Assembly: GCA_002718995.2 (NCBI GenBank)
Contig: PBGL02000011.1
Span: forward strand, 18,018-82,017
Length of the DNA: 64,000 nucleotides
Reading direction: 5' to 3'
Source of the DNA: Methanobacteriota archaeon
GTDB lineage: Archaea > Thermoplasmatota > Poseidoniia > Poseidoniales > Thalassarchaeaceae
Shown here piece after piece: positions 9,085-17,342 of the stretch. Under the pieces are notes generated by a model. The model saw only the letters and a program-made list of their open reading frames with translations. It was not told the DNA's origin and made no database searches. The position numbers and the translations under genes were made by a program. Position 1 is the stretch's first letter; each line of letters begins with the position of its first letter.

Positions 9085-10131
9085 TCATCGTAAAGACTCA
9101 TTGAAGAAGCTGATAAGATTACTTCTGTACTCATCTGAGTTCCCCCACATCGCATCTACATGCGCTCTATCGTCAACATACCAAGTTTCTACGTTTCCTC
9201 CGTTCTCAAGCATTCTTGACTCAAATCTCTCTGCATGAACTATTGATACCCGTGCATCTTCCTTTCCATGAGTCAAAAATACCTCCCTCTCTCCAGCATT
9301 ATCGGCGGCCTCCATGGGAGAGCGTTCATCCAAACCCACTCCAACTAGCCAGCCTCCAACTGTTACAGCCGGCCCTGAAAAAATAGTTGGAAAACCTAAC
9401 CTTCCTAATTCGTTGTTAACCAATAACGGGAAGTCTAAGACTGCACTATCAAGCCACATAGCGCCTATTCCAGACTCCTCAGCGAAGGCAATTGCGGCCC
9501 CACCTCCAGCAGATATGGCAGTCATGCCAACTTCCCCGGGCTGGTATCCTTTATTCTCAATCAACCAATCATATGCGCCTAACAGATCCTTATACTCAAT
9601 TTGTCCAACGGCAAAATAATCACCAACAACATCGCTTTCTCCATAATTCCTCAGATCAAAAGAAAGAGTATTGATGCCCCCTTCAGATAAGTAAGCCTGC
9701 ATAAGAAGCATCTCTGGCTTACACTTCCCATTCATTGGCATCCCGTGTGTGAGAATTACTACGGGGGCATCAGAATCAACTTCTACATACCAACCACGAA
9801 GGGTAATATCCGTATTATCCCGGGGCGTGAATGAAACATCCTCGTAAGAAGACATTTGATATGATGAAACATCAAAATCCCTGCGTATATCCACACGCTC
9901 TTCTGCATCTGGCCAGGGCTCAAAACTTTCCCAATCATCATCCACATCCCATTCCGAAGGAGTATTTTCTGACCACATCCCACAACCGGGATTGATTGCT
10001 AATGATTGCGATGCAATCACATATCCGATACCAACGTATCCAGAACCAAACACCATCAATACCACAGTGGAGAGAGAGAACAGTTTTTTCCTTCCATTCA
10101 GTGATTTCCAGTATTCCTTGATTGACGCCAT
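9085..10131 (-). CDS. alpha/beta hydrolase with N-terminal membrane anchor
   Basis: A serine hydrolase of the alpha/beta fold, 348 residues from the ATG at 10131. A hydrophobic segment near the N-terminus (about residues 18-40) is a signal anchor, so the enzyme probably faces outward. The oxyanion region THGMPMNG, the nucleophile in AISAGGG, an Asp in GKEDARV and the terminal His in DDRAHVD form a complete triad. Related families include dienelactone hydrolases, S33-like peptidases and BAAT-like acyltransferases; the substrate is unknown. The 3' end lies 2 bases from the convergent PaaG-like gene. Confidence 0.82.
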   Translation of the reverse strand: MASIKEYWKSLNGRKKLFSLSTVVLMVFGSGYVGIGYVIASQSLAINPGCGMWSENTPSEWDVDDDWESFEPWPDAEERVDIRRDFDVSSYQMSSYEDVSFTPRDNTDITLRGWYVEVDSDAPVVILTHGMPMNGKCKPEMLLMQAYLSEGGINTLSFDLRNYGESDVVGDYFAVGQIEYKDLLGAYDWLIENKGYQPGEVGMTAISAGGGAAIAFAEESGIGAMWLDSAVLDFPLLVNNELGRLGFPTIFSGPAVTVGGWLVGVGLDERSPMEAADNAGEREVFLTHGKEDARVSIVHAERFESRMLENGGNVETWYVDDRAHVDAMWGNSDEYRSNLISFFNESLR

Positions 10132-10226
10132 ATGGGTGAACGACGCACCGCAATTCATGATTATTGCCATCATAATTCAGCAATTGTGACCGATGAGCAC
10201 TTCAACACAAGTCCACGCGCAGTCTC

Positions 10227-11882
10227 GTGGCAAGGGAGCTAATACGACTAGTTGACGTCCATCGGGCCTTCGGACCACTCACAGTCCTAGAGGGGGTGAA
10301 CATTAGGATTGACGAGGGGGATCGAATAGGCGTGGTGGGGCACAACGGCGCTGGAAAGACAACTCTATTGCGGACCATTAGCAAACAGGATCAGGATTTG
10401 GGCGACATTGCGCTAGCACCCGGTCTGCGCCTAGCATTCCTGACTCAAGTCAGGGATATCAACGACTCAGCCACCCTTGGTGAAGAGCTGAACAGGAGGG
10501 GTAGGCAGTTCCAGGAACTTGAGGACGAGATATCATCTCTGGAGGAAAGAATGGCAGACCCCTCCTTCTATGACAGTGATTGGCAGCCAGCAATGGAACG
10601 CTATCAGGAGCTTCAGAGCCTCATGGCTCGTTCCGGAGGAGGGGATGTTGCAGGTCACGCACAAGAGATTCTGAAGGCCCTGGACTTAGCACACCATTCT
10701 ATGGACATACAACTCTCGTCCTTGTCAGGAGGGGAAAGAGCGAAAGTTGCCCTTGCAAGACAATTGGTCGGTTTGGGGGAGATCGATGTATTCTTCCTGG
10801 ATGAGCCAACTAACCATCTCGACTTCCAAACACTGAATTGGCTAGAGGGATTCTTGAATGAATTCAGCGGGGCCCTCCTGATAGTTAGCCACGATAGGTA
10901 CTTCCTAGACAGAGTGTGCAATAACATAGTCGAGATACAAGATGCGCATCTCAAGGGATACCCAGGAAACTACTCCTCACATCTGCAGCAGAAGGAGCTC
11001 TTCCTACAGACGCTAAGTGATAGAATAGAGAAGACTCAGAAGGAGATAAAGAGACTGCTTGGAGCCATGCAGTCTATGAAGAGAGCAAACAAATACGACA
11101 AGTCAGTTTCCCAGAAGCATGTAATGATTACAAGAGCACAGAGGGAGTTGAAGTGGTTAAAATCTCTGAAGCCGAGGCAACGGCAGAATCTGAATTTCAA
11201 TCTTCAATCAATGGAAAAGAGCAGTCTAGAAGTCCTTGACTTTCACAAAGCCAGCCTAACCTTCGAGGGACTCGGTAGACCTGTCATTAGAGAATTGGAA
11301 GTGGGCGTCAGGAGAGGTCAGAAGATAGGGATAGTAGGCCCCAATGGAGCGGGCAAGACCACAATTCTGAGAATAATCAAAGGAGAGTTGGAGTTAGATT
11401 CAGGATCCCTGGACGTCCGTCCAGGGGTCAAGTTAGGGTACTTCCATCAGGACCATAGGTCTCTAGATTTCTCACTAAATCCCGTACAGCAGGTCCAGGC
11501 TCTAAGGCCCAGGATGGAATATGGTGACATCCGGGCTCTACTAGGCCAGTTCCAATTCACAAAAGATATGGTTTCAGTACCTCTAGGAAAGTTAAGCGGC
11601 GGCGAGAGAGCGAGGATAGCCTTGCTAGAACTCCTTCTCAGTGAGAACAATATGCTACTGCTGGACGAACCTACCAACCACTTGGATACCGATGCCAAAG
11701 AGGCTCTAGAGGATGCCCTCCAAGAATACGACGGAGCGATAATCACTGTAAGCCACGACCGATTCTTCCTCGATAAGATATGTGATACAATCTGGGAGTT
11801 GCCCGGGGACGGAAGCCTTTGGGTATGGCCTGGTAATTATTCAGAATATGTCCGAAGGAAAGAACTCCAACGCTCCAATTAG
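10227..11882 (+). CDS. ABC-F family ATPase (Uup/YdiF/EttA type)
   Basis: Soluble tandem ABC ATPase, 551 residues, with no membrane helices. The two nucleotide domains carry GHNGAGKTT and GPNGAGKTT Walker A loops, LSGGERAKV and LSGGERARI signatures, and Walker B segments ending in LDEPTNHLD. Between them lies a charged, probably helical linker (about residues 240-310, the ABC-F interdomain linker). ABC-F proteins act on the ribosome to relieve stalled or antibiotic-bound states. The start is a GTG at 10227. ABC-F genes are much more common in bacteria and eukaryotes than in archaea, so transfer is plausible. Confidence 0.92.
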   Translation: MARELIRLVDVHRAFGPLTVLEGVNIRIDEGDRIGVVGHNGAGKTTLLRTISKQDQDLGDIALAPGLRLAFLTQVRDINDSATLGEELNRRGRQFQELEDEISSLEERMADPSFYDSDWQPAMERYQELQSLMARSGGGDVAGHAQEILKALDLAHHSMDIQLSSLSGGERAKVALARQLVGLGEIDVFFLDEPTNHLDFQTLNWLEGFLNEFSGALLIVSHDRYFLDRVCNNIVEIQDAHLKGYPGNYSSHLQQKELFLQTLSDRIEKTQKEIKRLLGAMQSMKRANKYDKSVSQKHVMITRAQRELKWLKSLKPRQRQNLNFNLQSMEKSSLEVLDFHKASLTFEGLGRPVIRELEVGVRRGQKIGIVGPNGAGKTTILRIIKGELELDSGSLDVRPGVKLGYFHQDHRSLDFSLNPVQQVQALRPRMEYGDIRALLGQFQFTKDMVSVPLGKLSGGERARIALLELLLSENNMLLLDEPTNHLDTDAKEALEDALQEYDGAIITVSHDRFFLDKICDTIWELPGDGSLWVWPGNYSEYVRRKELQRSN

Positions 11883-11982
11883 TGCCCGTTCGTTCTACAA
11901 AGCCCCTCACCAATTGAATTTCACTTATTCACACTGCCCATACTAAATATGGAACCTACGCGCGCCCCGAGTAGGGTTCCAA

Positions 11983-13365
11983 GTGGTTCGATTCTCAGAT
12001 TTAGGAATCAGCCCCGATCTAGTCGAATCGTTAGCCAGTCAGGGCATTACAGAACCATTCGAGGTCCAAGCCGAGGCGATCCCTAGTCTGATTAAAGGAA
12101 GAGACCTATGTTGCAGGGCGCCGACTGGCTCTGGAAAGACTCTAGCATTCGGACTCCCTATGATTGAGAGGACGAAGCCTGCTGAGCCCAAGAGGCCCAC
12201 TGCACTGATCCTTACTCCGACAAGGGAACTCGCTGAGCAAATCAGGAATGTTTTGGATCCCCTCGCTTGGAAATCTGGGATGAAGGTCCTTTCAGTGTAT
12301 GGCGGGACATCCTATGGTAAGCAGCTGAAAGGATTGGGTAGGGGAGTGGAGATACTTGTCGCGTGTCCGGGGAGGCTGATCGATCTTCTAGAAAGAAAGG
12401 CATTGACTCTGGAGGATATCAATATGGTTGTATTGGACGAGGCCGACAGGATGGCCGATATGGGCTTCATGGAGCCAGTTTGCTCCATCATTGAGAAGTG
12501 CACGAGTAGCCCTCAAATGGTTCTCTTCAGCGCCACTCTTGATCGCGATGTCGCGAAATTAGTGAAGCTCTACCAAGATGACCCAGTGAAGATAGAAGTT
12601 GGCCCCAAGGAAATAAGCATGGATAGCATGGAGCACAAATTCTGGAAGGTCAAGCCATACAAGAAGACCGAAATTGCTGTAAAATCAGTTAGAAGGTCAG
12701 GTAGGAGCATAATTTTCTGTCGAACTCGTGCAGGCGTCGATCGTCTAGGCGGCGAGATGCAGTTGGATAGTATCCCACTTTCCACGCTGCACGGTGGCTT
12801 GAATCAGAGGCAGAGGGATCGCGCTATGAACAAATTCACTAGCGGTAGAAGCATGGTCCTTATTGCAACAGATGTCGCCGCCAGGGGGATCGATGTTGAA
12901 GGAGTAAACTGTGTGATTCACTACGATCCACCTGATGATGCAAAGGCGTACAAGCACAGAAGTGGAAGGACTGCCAGAGCGGGGCATTCAGGGGTCGTGA
13001 TTTCTTTCATCAAGGGGAATGAGCAGAGAATTTACGGCAGAATACAGAAACAAGTCGGAATAAGAAAGAGATTTACCGACCCTCGGCCAGAAGACCTCAA
13101 GAAGAATGATTTCAAGATCACCAAGGAAGAGCCAAGAAAAACAACTCGTAGAAATGGAACCGGATCCAGAACATCCGATAAGCCGAGAAGGAAAAAGAGG
13201 GGTAGGGGCGGCAAAGGAAAAAGAGGGAAAGGAGTAGCAAATGGTAAAAAATATCGCAATTCATCTTCCAAGTCGAACAAATCCTCCAATAACTGGAATC
13301 GTGGTAAAAAGAAGAGAGGGCAGAGATCCGGCTCGAAGAAGCGTAAGGCTGATGCCAGGCCATAA
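11983..13365 (+). CDS. DEAD-box RNA helicase with basic C-terminal tail
   Basis: ATP-dependent RNA unwinding or RNP remodelling. The complete motif set is visible: the Q-motif (FEVQAEAI), APTGSGKT (I), PTRELAEQ (Ia), VLDEADRM (II), FSATL (III), ARGIDVEGV (V) and HRSGRTARAG (VI). The last ~85 residues are extremely rich in Arg, Lys, Gly and Ser, an RNA-binding tail like those of cold-shock and ribosome-assembly helicases. The start is a GTG at 11983. An AT-rich box (tactaaatat, 11941-11950) about 35 bases upstream is a plausible TATA element. tRNA-Gly follows downstream. Confidence 0.95.
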   Translation: MVRFSDLGISPDLVESLASQGITEPFEVQAEAIPSLIKGRDLCCRAPTGSGKTLAFGLPMIERTKPAEPKRPTALILTPTRELAEQIRNVLDPLAWKSGMKVLSVYGGTSYGKQLKGLGRGVEILVACPGRLIDLLERKALTLEDINMVVLDEADRMADMGFMEPVCSIIEKCTSSPQMVLFSATLDRDVAKLVKLYQDDPVKIEVGPKEISMDSMEHKFWKVKPYKKTEIAVKSVRRSGRSIIFCRTRAGVDRLGGEMQLDSIPLSTLHGGLNQRQRDRAMNKFTSGRSMVLIATDVAARGIDVEGVNCVIHYDPPDDAKAYKHRSGRTARAGHSGVVISFIKGNEQRIYGRIQKQVGIRKRFTDPRPEDLKKNDFKITKEEPRKTTRRNGTGSRTSDKPRRKKRGRGGKGKRGKGVANGKKYRNSSSKSNKSSNNWNRGKKKRGQRSGSKKRKADARP

Positions 13366-13411
13366 TTGGTACCGAGCCGCTAAATTACCTGCACCTCTTC
13401 CAATGCCATAA

Positions 13412-13486
13412 GCGGACATGGTCTAGTGGTTATGACAGCAGGTTCCCAACCTGCTAACCCGGGTTCAACTCCCGGTGTTCGCACCA
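13412..13486 (+). tRNA. tRNA-Gly (anticodon CCC), CCA encoded
   Basis: All arms can be drawn. The acceptor stem is GCGGACA with TGTTCGC, with one G-U pair. The D-arm is closed by GTC/GAC. The anticodon stem is GCAGG/CCTGC around the loop TTCCCAA, giving anticodon CCC. The T-arm contains GGGTTCAACTCCC. The discriminator A73 suits archaeal tRNA-Gly, and CCA is encoded at 13484-13486. There is no intron. An AT-rich box lies about 30 bases upstream (ctaaatta). The 3' third overlaps the end of the antisense SemiSWEET gene. Confidence 0.95.
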
Positions 13487-13758
13487 TCGCCTTCCTGTCT
13501 GCGCAGTTTCAAAACACCAATAATTATTGTAATGATGCAGCTCAATGCAGCAATATTGGCCAAAATAATTGCTATCGAACCAATTAGCATTCCATAAGCA
13601 AGCCATAGGATGAGGGAGGTAGAAACCAAGGTGAAGGTGGGAATCGATATCCCCTCATGCTCGCCCTCTGACCACACTTTCATGATCTGAGGAAACCAGG
13701 CAATCACACCAAGAAATCCAGCAATGACCCCAACTCCCTCAATCCACGCTGGAATCAT
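13465..13758 (-). CDS. SemiSWEET-like PQ-loop transporter
   Basis: A small membrane protein of 97 residues with three predicted helices and a PQ-loop motif (AWFPQIMKVW) in the first helix, the hallmark of SemiSWEET sugar transporters, which work as dimers. The second helix carries SLILWLAYGMLIG. Substrate is not predictable. The stop codon (13465-13467) lies inside the tRNA-Gly gene on the other strand, so the last 22 bases are shared antisense. It lies just downstream of the 3-hydroxyacyl-CoA dehydrogenase operon on the same strand and could be its last gene. Confidence 0.85.
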   Translation of the reverse strand: MIPAWIEGVGVIAGFLGVIAWFPQIMKVWSEGEHEGISIPTFTLVSTSLILWLAYGMLIGSIAIILANIAALSCIITIIIGVLKLRRQEGDGANTGS

Positions 13759-13777
13759 CTTCCAACCTCCAAATTAT

Positions 13778-14668
13778 TCACATTGGGAGGTCATCGCGTT
13801 CGGATCTCTCTCCATCCGACCAGTTGTATATCCCCTTTCCAGATTTCTTCCCGAGGCTGCCTTCAGACACCAGCTTCTCGAGCAAATCATGAGGCCTGTA
13901 TGAGTCGTCCCCGAATGATTCAGCCAAGCTGTTCAGGATATCGCATCTTACATCCAGGCCTACGAGGTCTGAGAGCTCCAAGGGTCCCATTGGATGGCGA
14001 TAACCAAGCCTCATTGCCGTATCGATATCGGAGGCACTAGCCACACCATCAGCCAGCATTCTAACCGCCTCATTACCCAGCACAACACCTAGTCTGCTAG
14101 TCGCAAAACCGGGTACATCGTTCACGAGAATTGCTTCCTTCCCCATCGAAGCACCTATCATTCTGGCTACTTCGATGGTGCCATCGGAGCATCCATCATG
14201 ACGTACGATCTCTAGCAGCTTCATTATGGGGACGGGGTTGAAGAAGTGCATCCCAACTATCCTATCTCCGCATGTAGTAGATTCCGCGATCTCGCTGATT
14301 TGCAGGCCGGACGTATTCGTAGCTAGTATAGCATTAGGGGGGGCCATTTTCTCCAGTTTTCTGAATATCTCTTGCTTCAGCTCCATTACCTCCGGAACAG
14401 CTTCTATGACTAGATCAGTACCAGAAACCGCCTCTGAGAGGTCCCCCCAAAAACTCAATTTTTCCGACCACTCAGCCTTCTGCTCCTTTGTCGTCTTACC
14501 ACGTTCTATACCCTTGTCCCAGAATTCCTCGATAGAACTCATCCCATTCTCTAGTCCCTCGGGAAAGGCGTCATACAACCGAGTCTCCCAGCCCGCTTGA
14601 GCACAGATTTGGGCAATCCCAGCACCCATTGTCCCGGCGCCGATCACGGCGACGGTCCGGATATCCAT
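13778..14668 (-). CDS. 3-hydroxyacyl-CoA dehydrogenase (PaaH/Hbd type)
   Basis: Oxidises 3-hydroxyacyl-CoA to 3-oxoacyl-CoA with NAD. The 296-residue protein has the single-domain short form used for hydroxybutyryl- and hydroxyadipyl-CoA. It shows the Rossmann motif GAGTMGAGIAQ, the catalytic His in GMHFFNPVPIMKLLE, the conserved DVPGFATSRLG, and the C-terminal HPMGPLELSDLVGLD. It is the last enzyme gene of a minus-strand run that includes the BoxB-like oxygenase, with 4 bases to the unknown 188-residue gene upstream. In Box and Paa pathways the same enzyme type works after ring opening. Confidence 0.93.
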   Translation of the reverse strand: MDIRTVAVIGAGTMGAGIAQICAQAGWETRLYDAFPEGLENGMSSIEEFWDKGIERGKTTKEQKAEWSEKLSFWGDLSEAVSGTDLVIEAVPEVMELKQEIFRKLEKMAPPNAILATNTSGLQISEIAESTTCGDRIVGMHFFNPVPIMKLLEIVRHDGCSDGTIEVARMIGASMGKEAILVNDVPGFATSRLGVVLGNEAVRMLADGVASASDIDTAMRLGYRHPMGPLELSDLVGLDVRCDILNSLAESFGDDSYRPHDLLEKLVSEGSLGKKSGKGIYNWSDGERSERDDLPM

Positions 14669-14672
14669 TGAA

Positions 14673-15239
14673 TCACTCCCTGCCGTACGCTGCTAGGGCC
14701 GCCTGGAAAAGCCTCTGCCGTGGAACATCATGCTCCAGGAAACACGTGAACGGAGCCACATCTTTCAGTAGCTCAATCGCTGATACATAGGCTCCGTAGA
14801 TGAATGGGTCTGCAACCTTAGTATCTGGAATTTCTATTCCAAGCTTCGAAAGTCCGCTTAGCGTATCCTCGTCCCAGATTGAGAAAGTGTGATGAGTGAA
14901 GTGAAGATAAGCGGAAAGTCTTCTGATGTCAGACCTAGCTGTCTCGGTAAGACTCTCTATCAAAAGGGTGTCTGGGTATCTAATTGCATAAAGCGAAAGC
15001 ATGACTTCCCTCTCGGTCTCGTCTCTCCAGTCTCTTTCCGGTAGACCCATCCACTCGTCAATCATATCGAGCATTTCCGGGGTATAGGGCCTCTTAACCC
15101 TGTAGAGCAGGTTCTCATAAGCATCAGCATCCTGCTTCTCGGAATGATGATGCTTGTGGAAGTAATCCGTAAGGTACTCAAAGAAGTGACCGCACTTCTT
15201 CTTATCAAAAATCGAAAGTGAATGATACTGCATCGGCAA
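14673..15239 (-). CDS. unknown protein in BoxB-like operon
   Basis: Not recognised. The 188-residue soluble protein is His-rich near the N-terminus (FHKHHHSEK), with further His/Asp/Glu residues (HFTHHTFSIWDED) that could bind metal. No signal peptide or membrane helix is seen. It sits 4 bases before the hydroxyacyl-CoA dehydrogenase and 10 bases after the BoxB-like oxygenase, so it belongs to the same transcript. Position suggests a partner or accessory subunit of the oxygenase, or the enzyme for the step after oxygenation. It might be a remote PaaC-like helical partner, but no motif proves that. Confidence 0.75.
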   Translation of the reverse strand: MPMQYHSLSIFDKKKCGHFFEYLTDYFHKHHHSEKQDADAYENLLYRVKRPYTPEMLDMIDEWMGLPERDWRDETEREVMLSLYAIRYPDTLLIESLTETARSDIRRLSAYLHFTHHTFSIWDEDTLSGLSKLGIEIPDTKVADPFIYGAYVSAIELLKDVAPFTCFLEHDVPRQRLFQAALAAYGRE

Positions 15240-15249
15240 AACCCCTTGC

Positions 15250-16389
15250 TTATCCTTTCCATTCTCTGTATTGAATCCACTCTTGCTTCATGTATTCATT
15301 GATCAGTCGTTCCTCGTCTTCATCTGTGGGTAAAACCGTCTTCAGGTATTCTTCCCAGTCTTCCTCGCTCCCTTCGAAAGGCTCGCCGTGGACAGTGTAA
15401 TTCTCTCCGGCATACTTCCCAATCCCCCTCTTGAATTTATCAGAGGGGATGAATAGCTCAGGTTCTCCTTCCTTCCTCGACTTACTGATTCTGCGCATCT
15501 CCTCTCGCAGCTCTTGGAAGTATAGCTCCCTGCTAGCTTCATTCAGATGCTCCCTATCTGCCGGTTCACCAGCCTCCCGCTCATCGTACCTACCCTTGAT
15601 TCCGTAGACATATGCCCACTGCGCACTGCTTGAGTCGTCTGTTCCGAAAAGATCCAAACCAGTACTGACCCACTTGTTGACGTACTTCTGTACAAGAGCA
15701 CATGGAATGACTCCTTGTTTGACGACCCTCCTTAGTCCGTTGGCCCCGGTTCCTAGGTGGAATGACTCCTCCTTGAGCATGGGTCCCATGCTAGCGGCCA
15801 AGGGCTTGAAGGAAGAGGTGCTGAGCATCTTCAGCTGATACTTACCGTCCCTGTCTATGAAGTGGGTGAACATGAAGAAATCTAGCCAATGATCGATAGG
15901 CTCGTTGAATGATCCTAGGATCCTAGTTCCCTCCTGAGCGTTCCTTTCAAGGAGCTTGGATGCCTCCCTGACTCCCTGTTCTCCAAAGAAGGTACACAGT
16001 AAATATGCCATCTGCCATCCATGACGCTGCTCTTCACACATTATCCTAAGTGCGGACTTTTTATCATATTCAGTTGGGGCTGTAGCGAGAAGGTGGTTTT
16101 GTTGCTCAACCGAGGCAAATTCAGTGTCCCCCTGTACACTAACCATGCTGATTATGGCATCTCTGATTGTCTGTTGTGGAATCTGCATGCGACGATCCCA
16201 CTTCGGCCTCCCTGTGAAGTCTCCGAATTCTATCGTGTCTCCCGCCGTATCCCAATCAAACTTGATGTCGAATCTGTAGTCTCCAAGCCACGACGGATCA
16301 AAACCAATTCTGGTCTGCCACTCATTGAAATCGTTAATCCAGGTCTCAAAATTTTCTGTATAGCTCTTTACAACTTCCGTATCTGACAT
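15250..16389 (-). CDS. BoxB-like diiron oxygenase (benzoyl-CoA 2,3-epoxidase beta-subunit family)
   Basis: A 379-residue helical diiron protein resembling BoxB, which epoxidises benzoyl-CoA with O2, and more distantly PaaA. Segments that align with BoxB as I know it are QGDTEFASVEQQNHL (86-100), the iron-ligand EEQRHGWQM (119-127), WLDFFMFTHF, DRDGKYQL and LKEESFHLG. Predicted iron ligands are E90, E119 or E120, H123, E207 or E208, and H211. BoxB is about 470 residues, so the C-terminal part is shorter here. The true substrate (benzoyl-, phenylacetyl- or another acyl-CoA) is unknown. Neighbours are a crotonase and a hydroxyacyl-CoA dehydrogenase. A candidate electron donor is the flavin reductase at 29533-30813. 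Confidence 0.85.
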   Translation of the reverse strand: MSDTEVVKSYTENFETWINDFNEWQTRIGFDPSWLGDYRFDIKFDWDTAGDTIEFGDFTGRPKWDRRMQIPQQTIRDAIISMVSVQGDTEFASVEQQNHLLATAPTEYDKKSALRIMCEEQRHGWQMAYLLCTFFGEQGVREASKLLERNAQEGTRILGSFNEPIDHWLDFFMFTHFIDRDGKYQLKMLSTSSFKPLAASMGPMLKEESFHLGTGANGLRRVVKQGVIPCALVQKYVNKWVSTGLDLFGTDDSSSAQWAYVYGIKGRYDEREAGEPADREHLNEASRELYFQELREEMRRISKSRKEGEPELFIPSDKFKRGIGKYAGENYTVHGEPFEGSEEDWEEYLKTVLPTDEDEERLINEYMKQEWIQYREWKG

Positions 16390-16432
16390 TATATCTCATC
16401 TCCGTGTACTAAGTCAATCAAGTCCCTACCAA

Positions 16433-17290
16433 CTAGTTGCCCTCAAATTCAGGGACCTCTCTCTTCACATAAGCTGCGATCCCTTTCTTCGCGTCGTCAC
16501 TCTGGAAGAGGTCTGATTGAAGCTCCCTCTCTAATGCGAGGTGATACTCCAATGGGATTTCCATGCCGCTCTGTACACTTCGCTTGATGTTACCAATGGC
16601 CTTGCTGGCCGCATATGGGAGGGTGAATTGTCCGGCATAGTCCAGCACATCCTGGCGGAAGTCAGAGATACTGCCGGGCCACACGTCATGGACAAGGTCC
16701 ATTTCCTTCGCCTCCTCGTATGAGAACTTCCTTCCAGTTACCATGATTTCCATGGACTTCGCCTTACCAACGAGTCTAGCGAGGCGGGCAGTCCCGCCTG
16801 TTCCTGCTAGAACCCCCAAGGACACCTCTGGAAGGCCAACCTGTCCAGAGTCCTTCCTTCCGATTCGTATGTCTGCAGCCATCGCTATTTCGAGGCCACC
16901 TCCTACTGCGTGACCATTCAGCGCAGCTATGACAAGTTTAGGCGTCTGCTCCAGCCTACTTAGCGTCTCGTTAGCATGTAGGCAGAAGAAATACTTGAAT
17001 CCAGGACTTACCGAGTCAAGCATGCTTATGCTGGCACCGGCAGAGAAGAACTTCTCGCCATGACCAGTTAGGATGATCACTGTCACATCATCATCAAACC
17101 TGGCCCTTAGGACAGCCTCATCGATATCCCTCATCATTGCATGAGTGTATGTGTTAACCGAAGTTTTCCCTTCCGAGAGTGGTTCACCGGCCGAGTCCGA
17201 GCACAGCTCGATTACTGCTATTCCATTGTCAGTAACTCCGTAGTTTACTAGGTTGTTTTGCATTGCCTCCATGTCTGGCCATGACGTCAT
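16433..17290 (-). CDS. enoyl-CoA hydratase/isomerase (crotonase family) in BoxB-like operon
   Basis: About 286 residues from the ATG at 17290, which has GGGG five bases upstream; a GTG at 17335 would add 15 residues. The oxyanion motif FFSAGASISML is present, and both catalytic glutamates are retained in GGGLEIAMAADIRI and VGLPEVSLGVLAGTGG. By position between the flavoprotein and the BoxB-like oxygenase it could hydrate or open the oxygenated ring, the job BoxC does in bacteria, although BoxC is almost twice as long. General enoyl-CoA hydratase remains the safe call. Confidence 0.9.
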   Translation of the reverse strand: MTSWPDMEAMQNNLVNYGVTDNGIAVIELCSDSAGEPLSEGKTSVNTYTHAMMRDIDEAVLRARFDDDVTVIILTGHGEKFFSAGASISMLDSVSPGFKYFFCLHANETLSRLEQTPKLVIAALNGHAVGGGLEIAMAADIRIGRKDSGQVGLPEVSLGVLAGTGGTARLARLVGKAKSMEIMVTGRKFSYEEAKEMDLVHDVWPGSISDFRQDVLDYAGQFTLPYAASKAIGNIKRSVQSGMEIPLEYHLALERELQSDLFQSDDAKKGIAAYVKREVPEFEGN

Positions 17291-17342
17291 ATTGTCCCCA
17301 ATGAGTGGCGCCATATCAATGAAACGGAAGCCCACTCATGAG

